DNA of 64,000 bases from the NCBI GenBank assembly GCA_023382385.1, contig JAHDVH010000003.1, forward strand, positions 310,001 through 374,000, read 5' to 3'. Every line of letters starts with the position of its first letter. The stretch's first letter is position 1. The DNA comes from a bacterium (GTDB taxonomy: Bacteria > Electryoneota > RPQS01). Positions 33,725 through 42,633 of the stretch are shown in pieces. Below the pieces are notes generated by a model that worked only from the letters and a program-made list of their open reading frames with translations, did not search any database and had not been told where the DNA came from. A program made the translations under genes and the position numbers.

Positions 33725-34276
33725 ATGATGTCAAACAAAAATTCACACAAGGTTTTGCAAATCACTATGAAGACACTTTTCTCCCTGATGCTGGCGACGT
33801 TCGTGCTCGCTTCCGTCGGTTGCGGCCAATCGGGCGCCAAGCAGGAGGCCGTCAAGGTTGCCGATGCAAAGAAACTGAATTTCACCTACCAAACGACCGA
33901 AGGGCAGACGGTGGACGCACGCCAATTCTACGGCAAGGTCGTCATCGTCGACATTTGGGATACGTGGTGTGGTCCCTGTCGGAAAGGTATTCCGCATTTC
34001 GTCGAACTTTACGACCAGTACAATGGGCAAGTTGAAATCGTGGGTTTGGCCTTTGGCCGCTATGGCGCACCGAAAGTCAAGGAATTCGCGGACCAGATGA
34101 AGATCAATTATCCTAACGGTCTCTTTAGCGACGAAGCCGCTACGCAGTTTGGTCGCCCGCGCTCGATTCCCACCTGCTTCATCATTGACAAGAAAGGTGA
34201 AATCGTCGAGACTGTGGTTGGCTATCGCCCGAAAGAGTATTTTGAGGAAAAGATTCAGGCTCTGCTGAAGTCTTAA
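33725..34276 (+). CDS. TlpA/ResA-like thiol-disulfide oxidoreductase lipoprotein
   Basis: 183 residues from ATG 33725 (a second ATG at 33767 lacks a ribosome site). Signal segment with lipobox LASVGC near residue 33. The thioredoxin-fold domain has VVIVDIWDTWCGPCRKGIPHF near residue 78 with the WCGPC motif, GLAFGRYGAP in the insert typical of TlpA/ResA, and the cis-Pro loop SIPTCFIID. A periplasm-facing protein of this type commonly reduces apocytochrome c cysteines before haem attachment, which suits the cytochrome-rich genome. The thioredoxin gene follows after 44 bases. Confidence 0.9.
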   Translation: MMSNKNSHKVLQITMKTLFSLMLATFVLASVGCGQSGAKQEAVKVADAKKLNFTYQTTEGQTVDARQFYGKVVIVDIWDTWCGPCRKGIPHFVELYDQYNGQVEIVGLAFGRYGAPKVKEFADQMKINYPNGLFSDEAATQFGRPRSIPTCFIIDKKGEIVETVVGYRPKEYFEEKIQALLKS

Positions 34277-34320
34277 TCCCCGGACAAGTATATATTGCAA
34301 ATTATTGTGGAGTTTCTATC

Positions 34321-34662
34321 ATGCCGAATACCGCTGCAGCCGCCGTGCTGAAGGTTACTGATCAGTCCTTCGGTGATACCGTTAAGTCAAACAAACTGTT
34401 GGTCGTGGATTGTTACGCGGATTGGTGCGGCCCCTGTCGCATGATTGCGCCGATCGTTGAGGATCTTGCCAATGAATACGCAGGTCGTGTGGCATTTGCA
34501 AAAGTAGACGTGGATCAGTCTCCCGATGTCAGCCGTCAGTTCCATGTCAGTTCGATTCCCACCCTCTTGTTCTTCAAGAATGGGGAAATGGTGGATCGCC
34601 AGATCGGTGCCCTGCCCAAGCACGCCTTGCAAGCTCGCGTCGAGTCGCTGCTCGCAAATTGA
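34321..34662 (+). CDS. trxA: Thioredoxin
   Basis: 113 residues, no signal peptide, classical thioredoxin: VVDCYADWCGPCRMIAPIVEDLA with the WCGPC site near residue 38, KVDVDQSPDVSRQF and the cis-Pro loop SSIPTLLFFKNG. Slightly long N-terminus (MPNTAAAAVLKVTD). The general cytoplasmic disulfide reductant; its neighbour is a periplasmic TlpA-like protein, and a second thioredoxin sits beside dsbD at 6.3 kb. Followed by a hairpin. Confidence 0.93.
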   Translation: MPNTAAAAVLKVTDQSFGDTVKSNKLLVVDCYADWCGPCRMIAPIVEDLANEYAGRVAFAKVDVDQSPDVSRQFHVSSIPTLLFFKNGEMVDRQIGALPKHALQARVESLLAN

Positions 34663-34688
34663 TCCTCATTCCGTAGTTCTCATGTTAT

Positions 34689-34712
34689 TAGCCCCGTGAG
34701 ATCATGGGGCTA
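34689..34712 (+). terminator. Candidate terminator after trxA
   Basis: TAGCCCC (34689-34695) / GGGGCTA (34706-34712) around a 10-base loop that can pair further (TGA/TCA), followed by TTCATTTCT. Confidence 0.65.
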
Positions 34713-34748
34713 TTCATTTCTCTACAAACCAAACTCTCGGGGAGAAAC

Positions 34749-35702
34749 ATGTCCGACAAAAAGACAATTGCAGTTATGGGGGCCACCGGTGCCCAGGGTG
34801 GCGGATTGGTACGAGCCATACTCGCCAATCCGCAAAGTGGCTTTACGGCTCGAGCCGTGACTCGCGATCCCAATTCCGAAAAGGCCAAGGCACTTGCCGC
34901 ACTCGGTGCTGAGGTGGTAGCCGCTGATATTGAAGATGTCGAGAGCTTAAAGCGCGCGTACAACGGCGCCTACGGCGTCTTCGGCGTTACGTTCTTCTGG
35001 GATCACTTCAGTCCGCAAAAGGAAACAGCGCACGCTAAGGCTATGGCTGACGCAGCAAAAGCGGTTGGTGTCAAGCACTTCATTTGGTCAACTCTTGAAG
35101 ACACGCGGAAGTTCATGCCGCTCAGTGACACGCGCATGCCCACGCTGCAGGAAGCTTACAAGGTTCCGCACTTCGACGGAAAAGGCGAAGTGGATGCCTA
35201 CTTTGCGGAAATCGGTGTGCCGACAACCAATCTGCTAACCAGCTTCTATTGGGACAATCTTGTCCACTTCGGTCTTGGCCCGCAGAAGACTCCGGAAGGG
35301 AACCTTGCCATCTTTATTCCCATGGGCGACAAGCTCCTTCCGGGAATTGCAGCTGAAGATATCGGCAAGTGCGCATTTGGTATTTTCCAGCGCGGAGAGG
35401 AGTACATCGGCAAGACGGTCGGCATCGCCGGCGACCACCTTACCGCTGATTCTATGGCAGCCGAGTTGACCCGCGCCATCGGCAAGCAGATCGTCAACGT
35501 GTCGCTGCCTTTTGAAGTCTATCGCGGTTTGGGATTCCCGGGTGCCGACGACATGGGGAACATGTTTCAATTCAAGCACGACTTCGAAAAAGAGTTCGTC
35601 GGTGCGCGTGACTTAAACGTCTCACGTTCGCTGAATCCCGAACTCAAGAGCTTCGCTCAATGGTTGAAGGAATACGCATCGCGCATCCCGATTCCTGAAT
35701 AA
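34749..35702 (+). CDS. NmrA-like NAD(P)-binding family protein
   Basis: 317 residues from ATG 34749 with GGGGAG upstream; the in-frame start at 34704 lies in the terminator. The Rossmann fold opens with IAVMGATGAQGGGLVRAIL, followed by RAVTRDPNSEKA, VVAADIEDVESL and FIWSTLEDTRKF. This is the NmrA/HSCARG-type atypical SDR group, which lacks the Tyr-x3-Lys catalytic pair and often senses NADP(H) redox state rather than catalysing a reaction. A flavin- or quinone-reductase-like role is possible. Monocistronic between two terminators. Confidence 0.88.
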   Translation: MSDKKTIAVMGATGAQGGGLVRAILANPQSGFTARAVTRDPNSEKAKALAALGAEVVAADIEDVESLKRAYNGAYGVFGVTFFWDHFSPQKETAHAKAMADAAKAVGVKHFIWSTLEDTRKFMPLSDTRMPTLQEAYKVPHFDGKGEVDAYFAEIGVPTTNLLTSFYWDNLVHFGLGPQKTPEGNLAIFIPMGDKLLPGIAAEDIGKCAFGIFQRGEEYIGKTVGIAGDHLTADSMAAELTRAIGKQIVNVSLPFEVYRGLGFPGADDMGNMFQFKHDFEKEFVGARDLNVSRSLNPELKSFAQWLKEYASRIPIPE

Positions 35703-35782
35703 GACTGCTGTGATCCCAGCGAAAGACCTCCCCGAAGGGACTCTTGCGCTCCAAGGCGATGAACATGTGAGAGGCAAAACAG

Positions 35783-35810
35783 AGAACCCCGGCCATTGGC
35801 CGGGGTTCTT
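35783..35810. terminator. Bidirectional intrinsic terminator
   Basis: Perfect 12-bp stem agaaccccggcc / ggccggggttct around ATT; T-rich on both strands (TTAATG on plus, TCTGTTTTG on minus). Serves the NmrA-like gene and the convergent esterase gene. Confidence 0.85.
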
Positions 35811-35828
35811 AATGTTCAACTTCTCAAT

Positions 35829-37958
35829 TTAGTTGCGTTTGGCTACAACTCTAAAACACTCCGCTTCTTCACTCGCGAAGATGACCAGCTCCGTTCCCGT
35901 TGTTGTCATCGGCGGATTCGGCCAGGTTCCGTACTCGGTTGATGCATAGACATCATATGCCGTCGCTCCGAATATCGGAGTCCAGCGCAGATGCAGACTG
36001 TCTCCTTCAACTTGCATCGTCAACTCAGGCGCGGCCAGCGGTCCAATCACTTCCTGAATGAACCACTGTGCATTCTGAGGAGTGATCTGCACGTGATCCT
36101 GATTGTTCACTGGATAGTAGACCGAATCAAATGGTGTTAAGTCATAAAGATTCGGTGCACCTGCAATATTGAAGAACGGATCTGCCACATTCAGGTCCAG
36201 CGCGCTGATCGATGGAATGAAGCAGTGCGAGGGATAGAGAGCCTGAATATCGCCGTACGGTGCCGGCACAGCGGCCAGCTCTTCCATCGTGGCAGTTAAT
36301 CCGCCGGGTGCGTTGTCCCACGGCAGGCACGGCGCAATGAATACATTGCTGAATCTGTCCGGCAGTGGCCAAATGACGTTGATCTCACCCTGCAACACAC
36401 GGGTATTGACCGTGTTGCTGACTGCCCATACATTGCCGCGAATATCCACAAGAAAGCTGTCATACACCCAGCGAATGATCTGTGCACCCGGCGCGTATCC
36501 GCTGTTCTGCTGCGTGCTGCTTCCATTAATAACTGAAACCAGCCGCGGCTGCGACGGATAGTCTCCCAGTGAGGCTAAATCGCTCTGCAGAGCCGCAAAC
36601 AACGGATCGGGGTTCGCCGTCCCGCTCCCGGATGACGAGAAGTGATACAGAAGCAGCTGGCGAGGAGCTGGAGTCAAGAGTGCGTCTCGAGCCGCGGCCG
36701 CTTCCGCCGCCTCGCTCGCAAAGAAGTCCGCCCAGTGCTGTATTCCAACCGGTATGTTTGCGCCGTTCTGCGGCGAATCAACTGAAATGAACGTCGACAC
36801 GTTATGCTCGAGATTGTTCGCTTCCATGTAGGTCAGAGCATATCGTGTCGTGATGCCGCCGAGACTCGTCCCGATCATTACCAGAGGATGAATTCCGCCC
36901 GTCGCGGAGTTGATCTCCTCTATCAACTCCTGAACCAGGAACGCGTTGTCTTGAACGTGCATGGTCGAGTTGCCGTAGTTCAGCACAACAGCATCGAATC
37001 CGATCTCAAGCAATGTCTCGATGAGCAACTCCTGATTCATCAAGTCGTATAGCTCGTCCCAATTCAAACTGTTGTTCAAATCCAGGCCTTCCACCAGCAC
37101 GATAGGACGGGTGAGCATACTGTGTCCCGGCGCGTACAGGATATACGCCTCGCCGCTCGCAGGAGTCCCCGAGAAGCTGTGGCTTGCGGTAAGCTGCCAT
37201 GTCTCAGAAGGTGCGGGCGCGTCAAGCGAGCGCACGTCGAGGCGCGTCCGTGCGAATAGAACCTCACCGGAAGCCAACGTAACTCGCGCCGTGATTAGCT
37301 TCTCGCCCGTCGTGGCGTAGGATATGAGAGTTTTCTCTTCCGCGATTTTCCTATATCCCGAGCCATCAGAGAAGTCAACATCGAGAGAGGCAATCTCTCC
37401 GGCGTTTCCGAACATGTGACGCTCCCGGTCGAATTTGAAGACAACGTCTTCGCCGTGATAGGTCCATTCGTTCAGCACAGTCATTGCAACCGTGCGCTCG
37501 GTGGTCAGTAATTCTGTTCGCATTCCGGTTATCTGCCCGTTGTCATACTGAAGCAGGCTGTCCATGAGCCATTTGTCCGCGACGCGTTGATACTCATAGA
37601 TCATCAGCATCAGCGGATAGTCGCCCGCGCGCTGCGCAATCTGACGGTCGCGGCGAAGTTCATCATACGCAGGAATCGTGTTCGGCGTCAAAGATGCACG
37701 CTTCAACTCGAACGCAATCTGCTCCCACGTCGAAAACGTCGCTGCGGGAGCCGCAAGTGTGCCATCGAAGTGCTCCAGTCCGGAGAGCGGTGTCGCGAGA
37801 TCGTAAAGGATGCCGCTCGACAGCGGACTTTCTTTCATCCCGCCATACCGCGACTCCAACTGGCCCACGATCATGCTTTTCAATTCATCCAACTCGACAC
37901 TCCCGAAAACCAACCGCGGAAGCACGACAAGAAACGCAAACAACGAAATTCTCATCAT
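35829..37958 (-). CDS. Secreted alpha/beta-hydrolase (esterase/lipase-like)
   Basis: 709 residues from ATG 37958 (a TTG two codons upstream is also open). Signal peptide ends near VFGSVE (about 20). Residues 25-270 are a helical plus beta N-terminal region. The alpha/beta-hydrolase domain spans about 280-620: RPIVLVEGLDLNNS as the oxyanion strand, then VMIGTSLGGITTRYAL with the GxSxG nucleophile (GTSLG), and a candidate catalytic His in NNQDHVQITP near 630. A C-terminal FN3-like segment (LTMQVEGDSLHLRWTPIFG) ends without the FPNPFNP sorting domain. A secreted lipase or esterase of unknown substrate. Confidence 0.75.
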   Translation of the reverse strand: MMRISLFAFLVVLPRLVFGSVELDELKSMIVGQLESRYGGMKESPLSSGILYDLATPLSGLEHFDGTLAAPAATFSTWEQIAFELKRASLTPNTIPAYDELRRDRQIAQRAGDYPLMLMIYEYQRVADKWLMDSLLQYDNGQITGMRTELLTTERTVAMTVLNEWTYHGEDVVFKFDRERHMFGNAGEIASLDVDFSDGSGYRKIAEEKTLISYATTGEKLITARVTLASGEVLFARTRLDVRSLDAPAPSETWQLTASHSFSGTPASGEAYILYAPGHSMLTRPIVLVEGLDLNNSLNWDELYDLMNQELLIETLLEIGFDAVVLNYGNSTMHVQDNAFLVQELIEEINSATGGIHPLVMIGTSLGGITTRYALTYMEANNLEHNVSTFISVDSPQNGANIPVGIQHWADFFASEAAEAAAARDALLTPAPRQLLLYHFSSSGSGTANPDPLFAALQSDLASLGDYPSQPRLVSVINGSSTQQNSGYAPGAQIIRWVYDSFLVDIRGNVWAVSNTVNTRVLQGEINVIWPLPDRFSNVFIAPCLPWDNAPGGLTATMEELAAVPAPYGDIQALYPSHCFIPSISALDLNVADPFFNIAGAPNLYDLTPFDSVYYPVNNQDHVQITPQNAQWFIQEVIGPLAAPELTMQVEGDSLHLRWTPIFGATAYDVYASTEYGTWPNPPMTTTGTELVIFASEEAECFRVVAKRN

Positions 37959-38040
37959 CAGCAATACACCTGTTCTTTGAAAGTTGGCTCACTTCTTAAG
38001 GTACGACCTCGCCCTTGAATCTGCAAGCCTCTTAGACCAC

Positions 38041-38070
38041 AAAACAGCCCTCGACGCGTGTCGAGGGCTG
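38041..38070 (-). terminator. Intrinsic terminator after the subtilase gene
   Basis: 11-bp stem cagccctcgac / gtcgagggctg around GCGT (38045-38070), followed on the minus strand by TTTTGTGG. Confidence 0.85.
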
Positions 38071-38093
38071 CTTCACCTGTGCCTTTTTGCGAA

Positions 38094-41000
38094 TTAGCGG
38101 GCTTTCGCCTGCTCAGGGAGGCGCTCCTCAACTGCCAGTGCCGACACTGCGATCACATGGTAGAATGCCTTGGGCGATCCATCGTAGGCAATCGTCAGCG
38201 ATGTCCCCGATGTTGTGCCCTCTAACGTCAGGAAGGGTCCTTCCGGCTCCGGCGACGACCATAGCTCATAGAGCGGCGCACCGCTGCTTGTCCAGTTAAA
38301 CTGGAGTTGATTCGTCCCGGGCAAGAAAAGAATTGTGAGGTTCGTCGGGGCAGGGATTGATCCTACCATGAACTCCACCGGCACAACGACAAGCCCTTCG
38401 TCAGGATCGCTTGTTTGAATCAAGAGATCGCCCGTATACGTTCCCGCAGGCAATTCCCCGGCGTCGAATGTCACAGGAATCGTCACACAATTCCCCGGAT
38501 CAATCGTTCCGGCTTCCGGAGGCGTAATCGTCAGCCAATCCACTGCCGCCTTGAGTTCTATCGCCATGTTACTGTGCAGATAGGCCGCGTTATAGACGAC
38601 CTGCAAGCCAACAGTGCCGGCTTCGTTGTTTAAGCCGATCGTGCAGGATGCTAATCCGGCCGAACCGAGAACTAAGTCCTCGTATTGCAGCACAATGCGC
38701 CCGTTCGCATAAAGTAAGACTTGGAACGTGTAAAAATCTCCCGTTCCGGGATAGTGCGCGATGTTGTCCCACTCGACAATGAACCTATTGTTGGCAACGT
38801 CGTGGTACGTGTAAACCGTGCCGCCGGCTGGTGGGTATAGGTCATCCCAAAACGGAGCAATCATCGCCAGTGGTCCGGACGGATAAGGCAAAGGCTGATT
38901 GAAGTAGGCGGCATTCGCTGCGCCAAAGTGAATGTTACCGTTCGATGAAATCTTGACCGAGGTGTAGCTGATTCCGTAGAATGAAAACGCGAACGGTAAG
39001 TTTACTGTCACAGTCTGATCGTCTCCGGTCACACCTGCGTTCGTTCCAATGGCGTTAATCTCAAACCAGCTATACGTGGGTCCGCCTGCTTCGTCTGAGT
39101 CGATCCAGCGATAGCCAAACGCATCCGGCCCGCCCTGTGCGTCTATAGGCGAACGACCGTCGCGATTCTCGATTTCAAGTTCCGGCTTCTCGCCGCGATT
39201 AATCGCTTCGATCAGGCTAATCTGCTCCTTCGTCATGACCACTTCCGTCGGCGCAACATAGCTTGACAGCGCGAGCGTCGGAGTCGTCTGATCCCAATCG
39301 ATCTGCCAACTTAGAGGACACTCTCCGATATTGCAGATTTGCAGGGATCCTGTATCGGTTCCACCAATCGGTGCTGAGCCTGTCAATGAGGCCGGTGCAA
39401 TGGTGACCTCACCAAATCCGTCACAGCCCGGTCCTGTTGAGAAGTAAACCGTGCGTCCCGCTTCCTGTCCCCACGAATTCGCGTCGGCCGCGCCGTTGCA
39501 CACATATTGCGAATAAACACCGGCTGCAGTCTTGATGCCGACGGTCGTCGCGCTCGTTTGCGTCAACGGCTCGTCGTACTGGAACAGAATGTGATTGTCG
39601 CCGGTCGCCGAGGAATAGAAGCCCTGATCATAAATGATGATCTGGAAGCTCGATTGGCCGCCCCCACTGAAATGGCTGATCTGATAGAATGAAATCACCA
39701 GCCAATGGTTTGCAGCATCGTAGTAGTAGGCCACCTGACCTGAATAGGTCGTCATGTCGTCCCAGTTCGGATACAGTCCCGCTGGCATACTGCTCGGGAA
39801 ACATGTGTTCGACCACGATGTTGCGCTGTTGCCGAATGTGACATAACCGTTGGACCCGATATAGTAGCTCGTGTACGTCGTGCCGTAGAACTGGAAAGGA
39901 AACGGGAAATTGATCGCTGTAGTTGCCCCGTCGTCTACCGAGTTTAGCACAGCCGTGCCGCTTCCGCCTTCCATAGGCGTAATCGCCCGCCACACGAGGG
40001 GGAATCCTCCCACGTCCACGTTTTCACACATTGTATACCCGTATCCATCCGGTGCACTGCACTCGTATCTTGGATCCGTTAACAACGTGAAGTTCCGTGT
40101 CGTCGAGGCCCCGATCACCACTCCGTCCACTTGATGCGGTGCGCAGCCTGCACCGGTCGCGCGCATGTCATAGGTCCCTTGTGGCAGCGTAATCGAATAG
40201 AATCCCACGCCATTTGTGGTCGCAGGGGCGATGGGCGTGTTCAAAACGGTCACGGTCGCTCCGACAGCGGGACCGCCGTTGCAGTCGGTCACTATGCCGG
40301 ACACCGTCCCCTGCGGGGCAAGCGTCAGCACAAAATTCCGCGTCACCGTGTCGCCTTCCACGATGACCACATTTGTCGCGGACTGCGAGATGTAGCCGAA
40401 CGCAGAACATACAACCGTGTAAGTTCCAGCGGAAAGAGGCAGACAGTATGAACCGTCGCCACCGGTCAGAACTTCATTTGTTCCGCTGGTGATTCCGATA
40501 CGCGCGCCAACGATCGGAGCGTTCGATGCATCCCGAACAGTTCCACACACCCGGCCCAAATCCGAAACCGCAATCACCGCGTCGTAGGCGTTAATAAATC
40601 CGTGACCGTATTGATTATCCTGTCCCGCCGGACCGTAGTCAATTGCCGTCTGCATGATCGCATCTTTGATCGTGATGTGATCGCAGTCCGGACAAGCTTC
40701 GCGCATCAGCGCAACCACACCCGCCACGTGCGGACCCGCCATCGAGGTCCCCGAGTATCCGCTGCTGTAACCGCCGCCCGGTATTGAAGAATACACGTTA
40801 ACTCCCGGCGCCGCAATCTCAGGCTTGATGTTGTCCGGAACCGCCGGTGCACACGGCGTCGGCCCTTGACTGGAAAACGACGCCAGCGGATACGGCGCGC
40901 TGAAATTCGTCGCGTCCACCGCGCCGACTGAGAATATCTGGTAGGCATTCAATGAGTAAATCGCCGGACTCCGCAATCCGCTCGTGCTCTCATTTCCGGC

Positions 41001-42026
41001 TGACCACGTCACTACCGGCCCGGCCGCTTCGCAATTCGTGATAAACGAATTCCACAAATCAAAACACTGCGCGTAACCAAGTCCTGTAAAGACTCCCCAA
41101 CTGTTCTGAATCACGTCCGGCACGTCGTCGAGGGTCGCGGGGTTCCCGTCCGGATCAGCAAACCACTGATAGTCGGCAATAATGTCGTTGTCAAAATCCT
41201 GGCTGACGCCCTGATTGATTGAGTTCGTCGCAATCCATCTTGCGTTCGGAGCTGAACCAACCGTGTTGGTGTCGTTGCCGGAAATCGCACGTCCCGTGAT
41301 GGTTCCCATGACATGCGTTCCATGCCCGTTGCCGTCCGACGGAAAGTTCGGTGCGCTTCCGAGCGCATCGCGCCAGCACTGTGCCGCAGGTGCGAAATTC
41401 CCCCGCCAGCGGGAAGCCAGTGCCGGATGATTCCCGTCCACGCCGGTGTCGCAATTCGCCACCAGCACGCCCTGACCTGTAATCCCGAGCACGCGATTCA
41501 CTTCCGTCGCCCGAATCGCATCCTGGCCGGGCGTCGTCGTTTCAGTGTCCAGCGGATTCCGATCCGGCTCCCGCCCGTCACTCATAATCGGCTCGATAAG
41601 CTCAGGCCGGAAATTCTCCGTCACGTATTTGATATCCCCGCGACTCCGAAGTGACTCGAGATACTCCTTTGTTGCAGAGACCACAAACAGATTCTCAATC
41701 CAGTAGGCCGTGTAGCCTTTGACTCTGCTCTCAGCTTTCGCGGCGTCCAGCTCCGCTTGAAAAGCCGGCTGTGTCTGCGAGGCGTTGTACTTGAGCGCGC
41801 TGATAACTTCCGCGTGCCGCTCTGCTAAAGACGCCCGGCGCGTGTGTAGTTGGAAGTCCAAATTCATGATATCAATCGGACTCTCGAGAATGACAATCGC
41901 ACTCACGAACTCCTCTGACTCCGACTTCTCAAGCTGATAGTCCAATGTCGGCGAGAACTCTGCGGCCAACGCCGCTGTGCACCATAGCAGAATCATCGCA
42001 ACTAACAAACGGGATCCATGTCTCAT
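38094..42026 (-). CDS. Large secreted subtilisin-family (S8) serine peptidase
   Basis: 1310 residues from ATG 42026 (MRHGSRLLVAMILLW); the longer frame has no signal peptide. The signal (about 1-22) is followed by an inhibitor-like propeptide (about 30-140) and the S8 domain (about 180-500) with the triad in VANCDTGVDGNHP, GNGHGTHVMGT and GTSMAGPHVAGV. Two carboxypeptidase-regulatory-like beta domains follow (GRVCGTVRDASN, GTVSGIVTDCNG). Then come two copies of a 180-residue beta domain marked FPFPFQFYGTTYTS / LPFAFSFYGISYTS, and a C-terminal FN3-like domain (FNWTSSGAPLYELW). No sorting motif at the end. Likely an extracellular degradative protease. Confidence 0.9.
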   Translation of the reverse strand: MRHGSRLLVAMILLWCTAALAAEFSPTLDYQLEKSESEEFVSAIVILESPIDIMNLDFQLHTRRASLAERHAEVISALKYNASQTQPAFQAELDAAKAESRVKGYTAYWIENLFVVSATKEYLESLRSRGDIKYVTENFRPELIEPIMSDGREPDRNPLDTETTTPGQDAIRATEVNRVLGITGQGVLVANCDTGVDGNHPALASRWRGNFAPAAQCWRDALGSAPNFPSDGNGHGTHVMGTITGRAISGNDTNTVGSAPNARWIATNSINQGVSQDFDNDIIADYQWFADPDGNPATLDDVPDVIQNSWGVFTGLGYAQCFDLWNSFITNCEAAGPVVTWSAGNESTSGLRSPAIYSLNAYQIFSVGAVDATNFSAPYPLASFSSQGPTPCAPAVPDNIKPEIAAPGVNVYSSIPGGGYSSGYSGTSMAGPHVAGVVALMREACPDCDHITIKDAIMQTAIDYGPAGQDNQYGHGFINAYDAVIAVSDLGRVCGTVRDASNAPIVGARIGITSGTNEVLTGGDGSYCLPLSAGTYTVVCSAFGYISQSATNVVIVEGDTVTRNFVLTLAPQGTVSGIVTDCNGGPAVGATVTVLNTPIAPATTNGVGFYSITLPQGTYDMRATGAGCAPHQVDGVVIGASTTRNFTLLTDPRYECSAPDGYGYTMCENVDVGGFPLVWRAITPMEGGSGTAVLNSVDDGATTAINFPFPFQFYGTTYTSYYIGSNGYVTFGNSATSWSNTCFPSSMPAGLYPNWDDMTTYSGQVAYYYDAANHWLVISFYQISHFSGGGQSSFQIIIYDQGFYSSATGDNHILFQYDEPLTQTSATTVGIKTAAGVYSQYVCNGAADANSWGQEAGRTVYFSTGPGCDGFGEVTIAPASLTGSAPIGGTDTGSLQICNIGECPLSWQIDWDQTTPTLALSSYVAPTEVVMTKEQISLIEAINRGEKPELEIENRDGRSPIDAQGGPDAFGYRWIDSDEAGGPTYSWFEINAIGTNAGVTGDDQTVTVNLPFAFSFYGISYTSVKISSNGNIHFGAANAAYFNQPLPYPSGPLAMIAPFWDDLYPPAGGTVYTYHDVANNRFIVEWDNIAHYPGTGDFYTFQVLLYANGRIVLQYEDLVLGSAGLASCTIGLNNEAGTVGLQVVYNAAYLHSNMAIELKAAVDWLTITPPEAGTIDPGNCVTIPVTFDAGELPAGTYTGDLLIQTSDPDEGLVVVPVEFMVGSIPAPTNLTILFLPGTNQLQFNWTSSGAPLYELWSSPEPEGPFLTLEGTTSGTSLTIAYDGSPKAFYHVIAVSALAVEERLPEQAKAR

Positions 42027-42081
42027 CTTCCAGCCTACCTCTCTTGGATGTGCTCTATTCTCTCGTACTCTGGGTAAAATC

Positions 42082-42110
42082 AAGCTATTTCAATTTGTTC
42101 AGCTTGTCAA
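42082..42110 (-). promoter_or_regulatory. Promoter of the subtilase gene
   Basis: Minus-strand TTGACA (42105-42110), 17-base spacer, TAGCTT (42082-42087), about 55 bases from the start. Confidence 0.6.
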
Positions 42111-42633
42111 TATCTAACACCTTGCTGCAATTTTTTGTTTAGCTCCTGGATTCTTTGCGCGGCGGGTCTCCACTTTTGAAGCCCGCAAAACCGCGTTTGA
42201 TTACGTTGAACTTGCACGGAGTGTCTGCGAAGTCAACTTCCCACACAGATTTTTGCCTGCCCCCAACTCCGGCCGCAAGAGGCATCCGTCTGCGCGCCGC
42301 CGACTCTCGAGCCATGCAATCACACCAGACCCATGTCCGACTTCCTTACGGCGTGTTGCGGAGAGGCAACTGGGTCAGAACAATGTTCGACTCAAATAGT
42401 CGAGTTCCTTGCTCAAAAATCGACTATTCCCAACTCCTGAAACTGTTGAACATAAATTTACTGACCCTCCTTGCCGCCACTATAGTAAGTATACTCATCC
42501 TTATTTCTCATTGTTTTATCTTCTATTTCAATCTTCACTATTCCTTCGGATATACTTATCCTCTTTCACTATATTAGTTTCGCTTCGACCAATGGATGGT
42601 GATACTTTTTGGGAAAACATGAGGAAAGAAAAC
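42111..42633 (+). other. Divergent intergenic region with candidate promoter
   Basis: About 520 bases with no convincing gene. TCGACT-caaat-AGTCGA at 42387-42403 is an inverted repeat, and TTACTG (42458-42463)-17-TATAGT (42481-42486) is a plausible promoter for the VWA gene, leaving a leader of about 140 bases. GAGGAAAG at 42621-42628 is the ribosome site. Confidence 0.4.
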
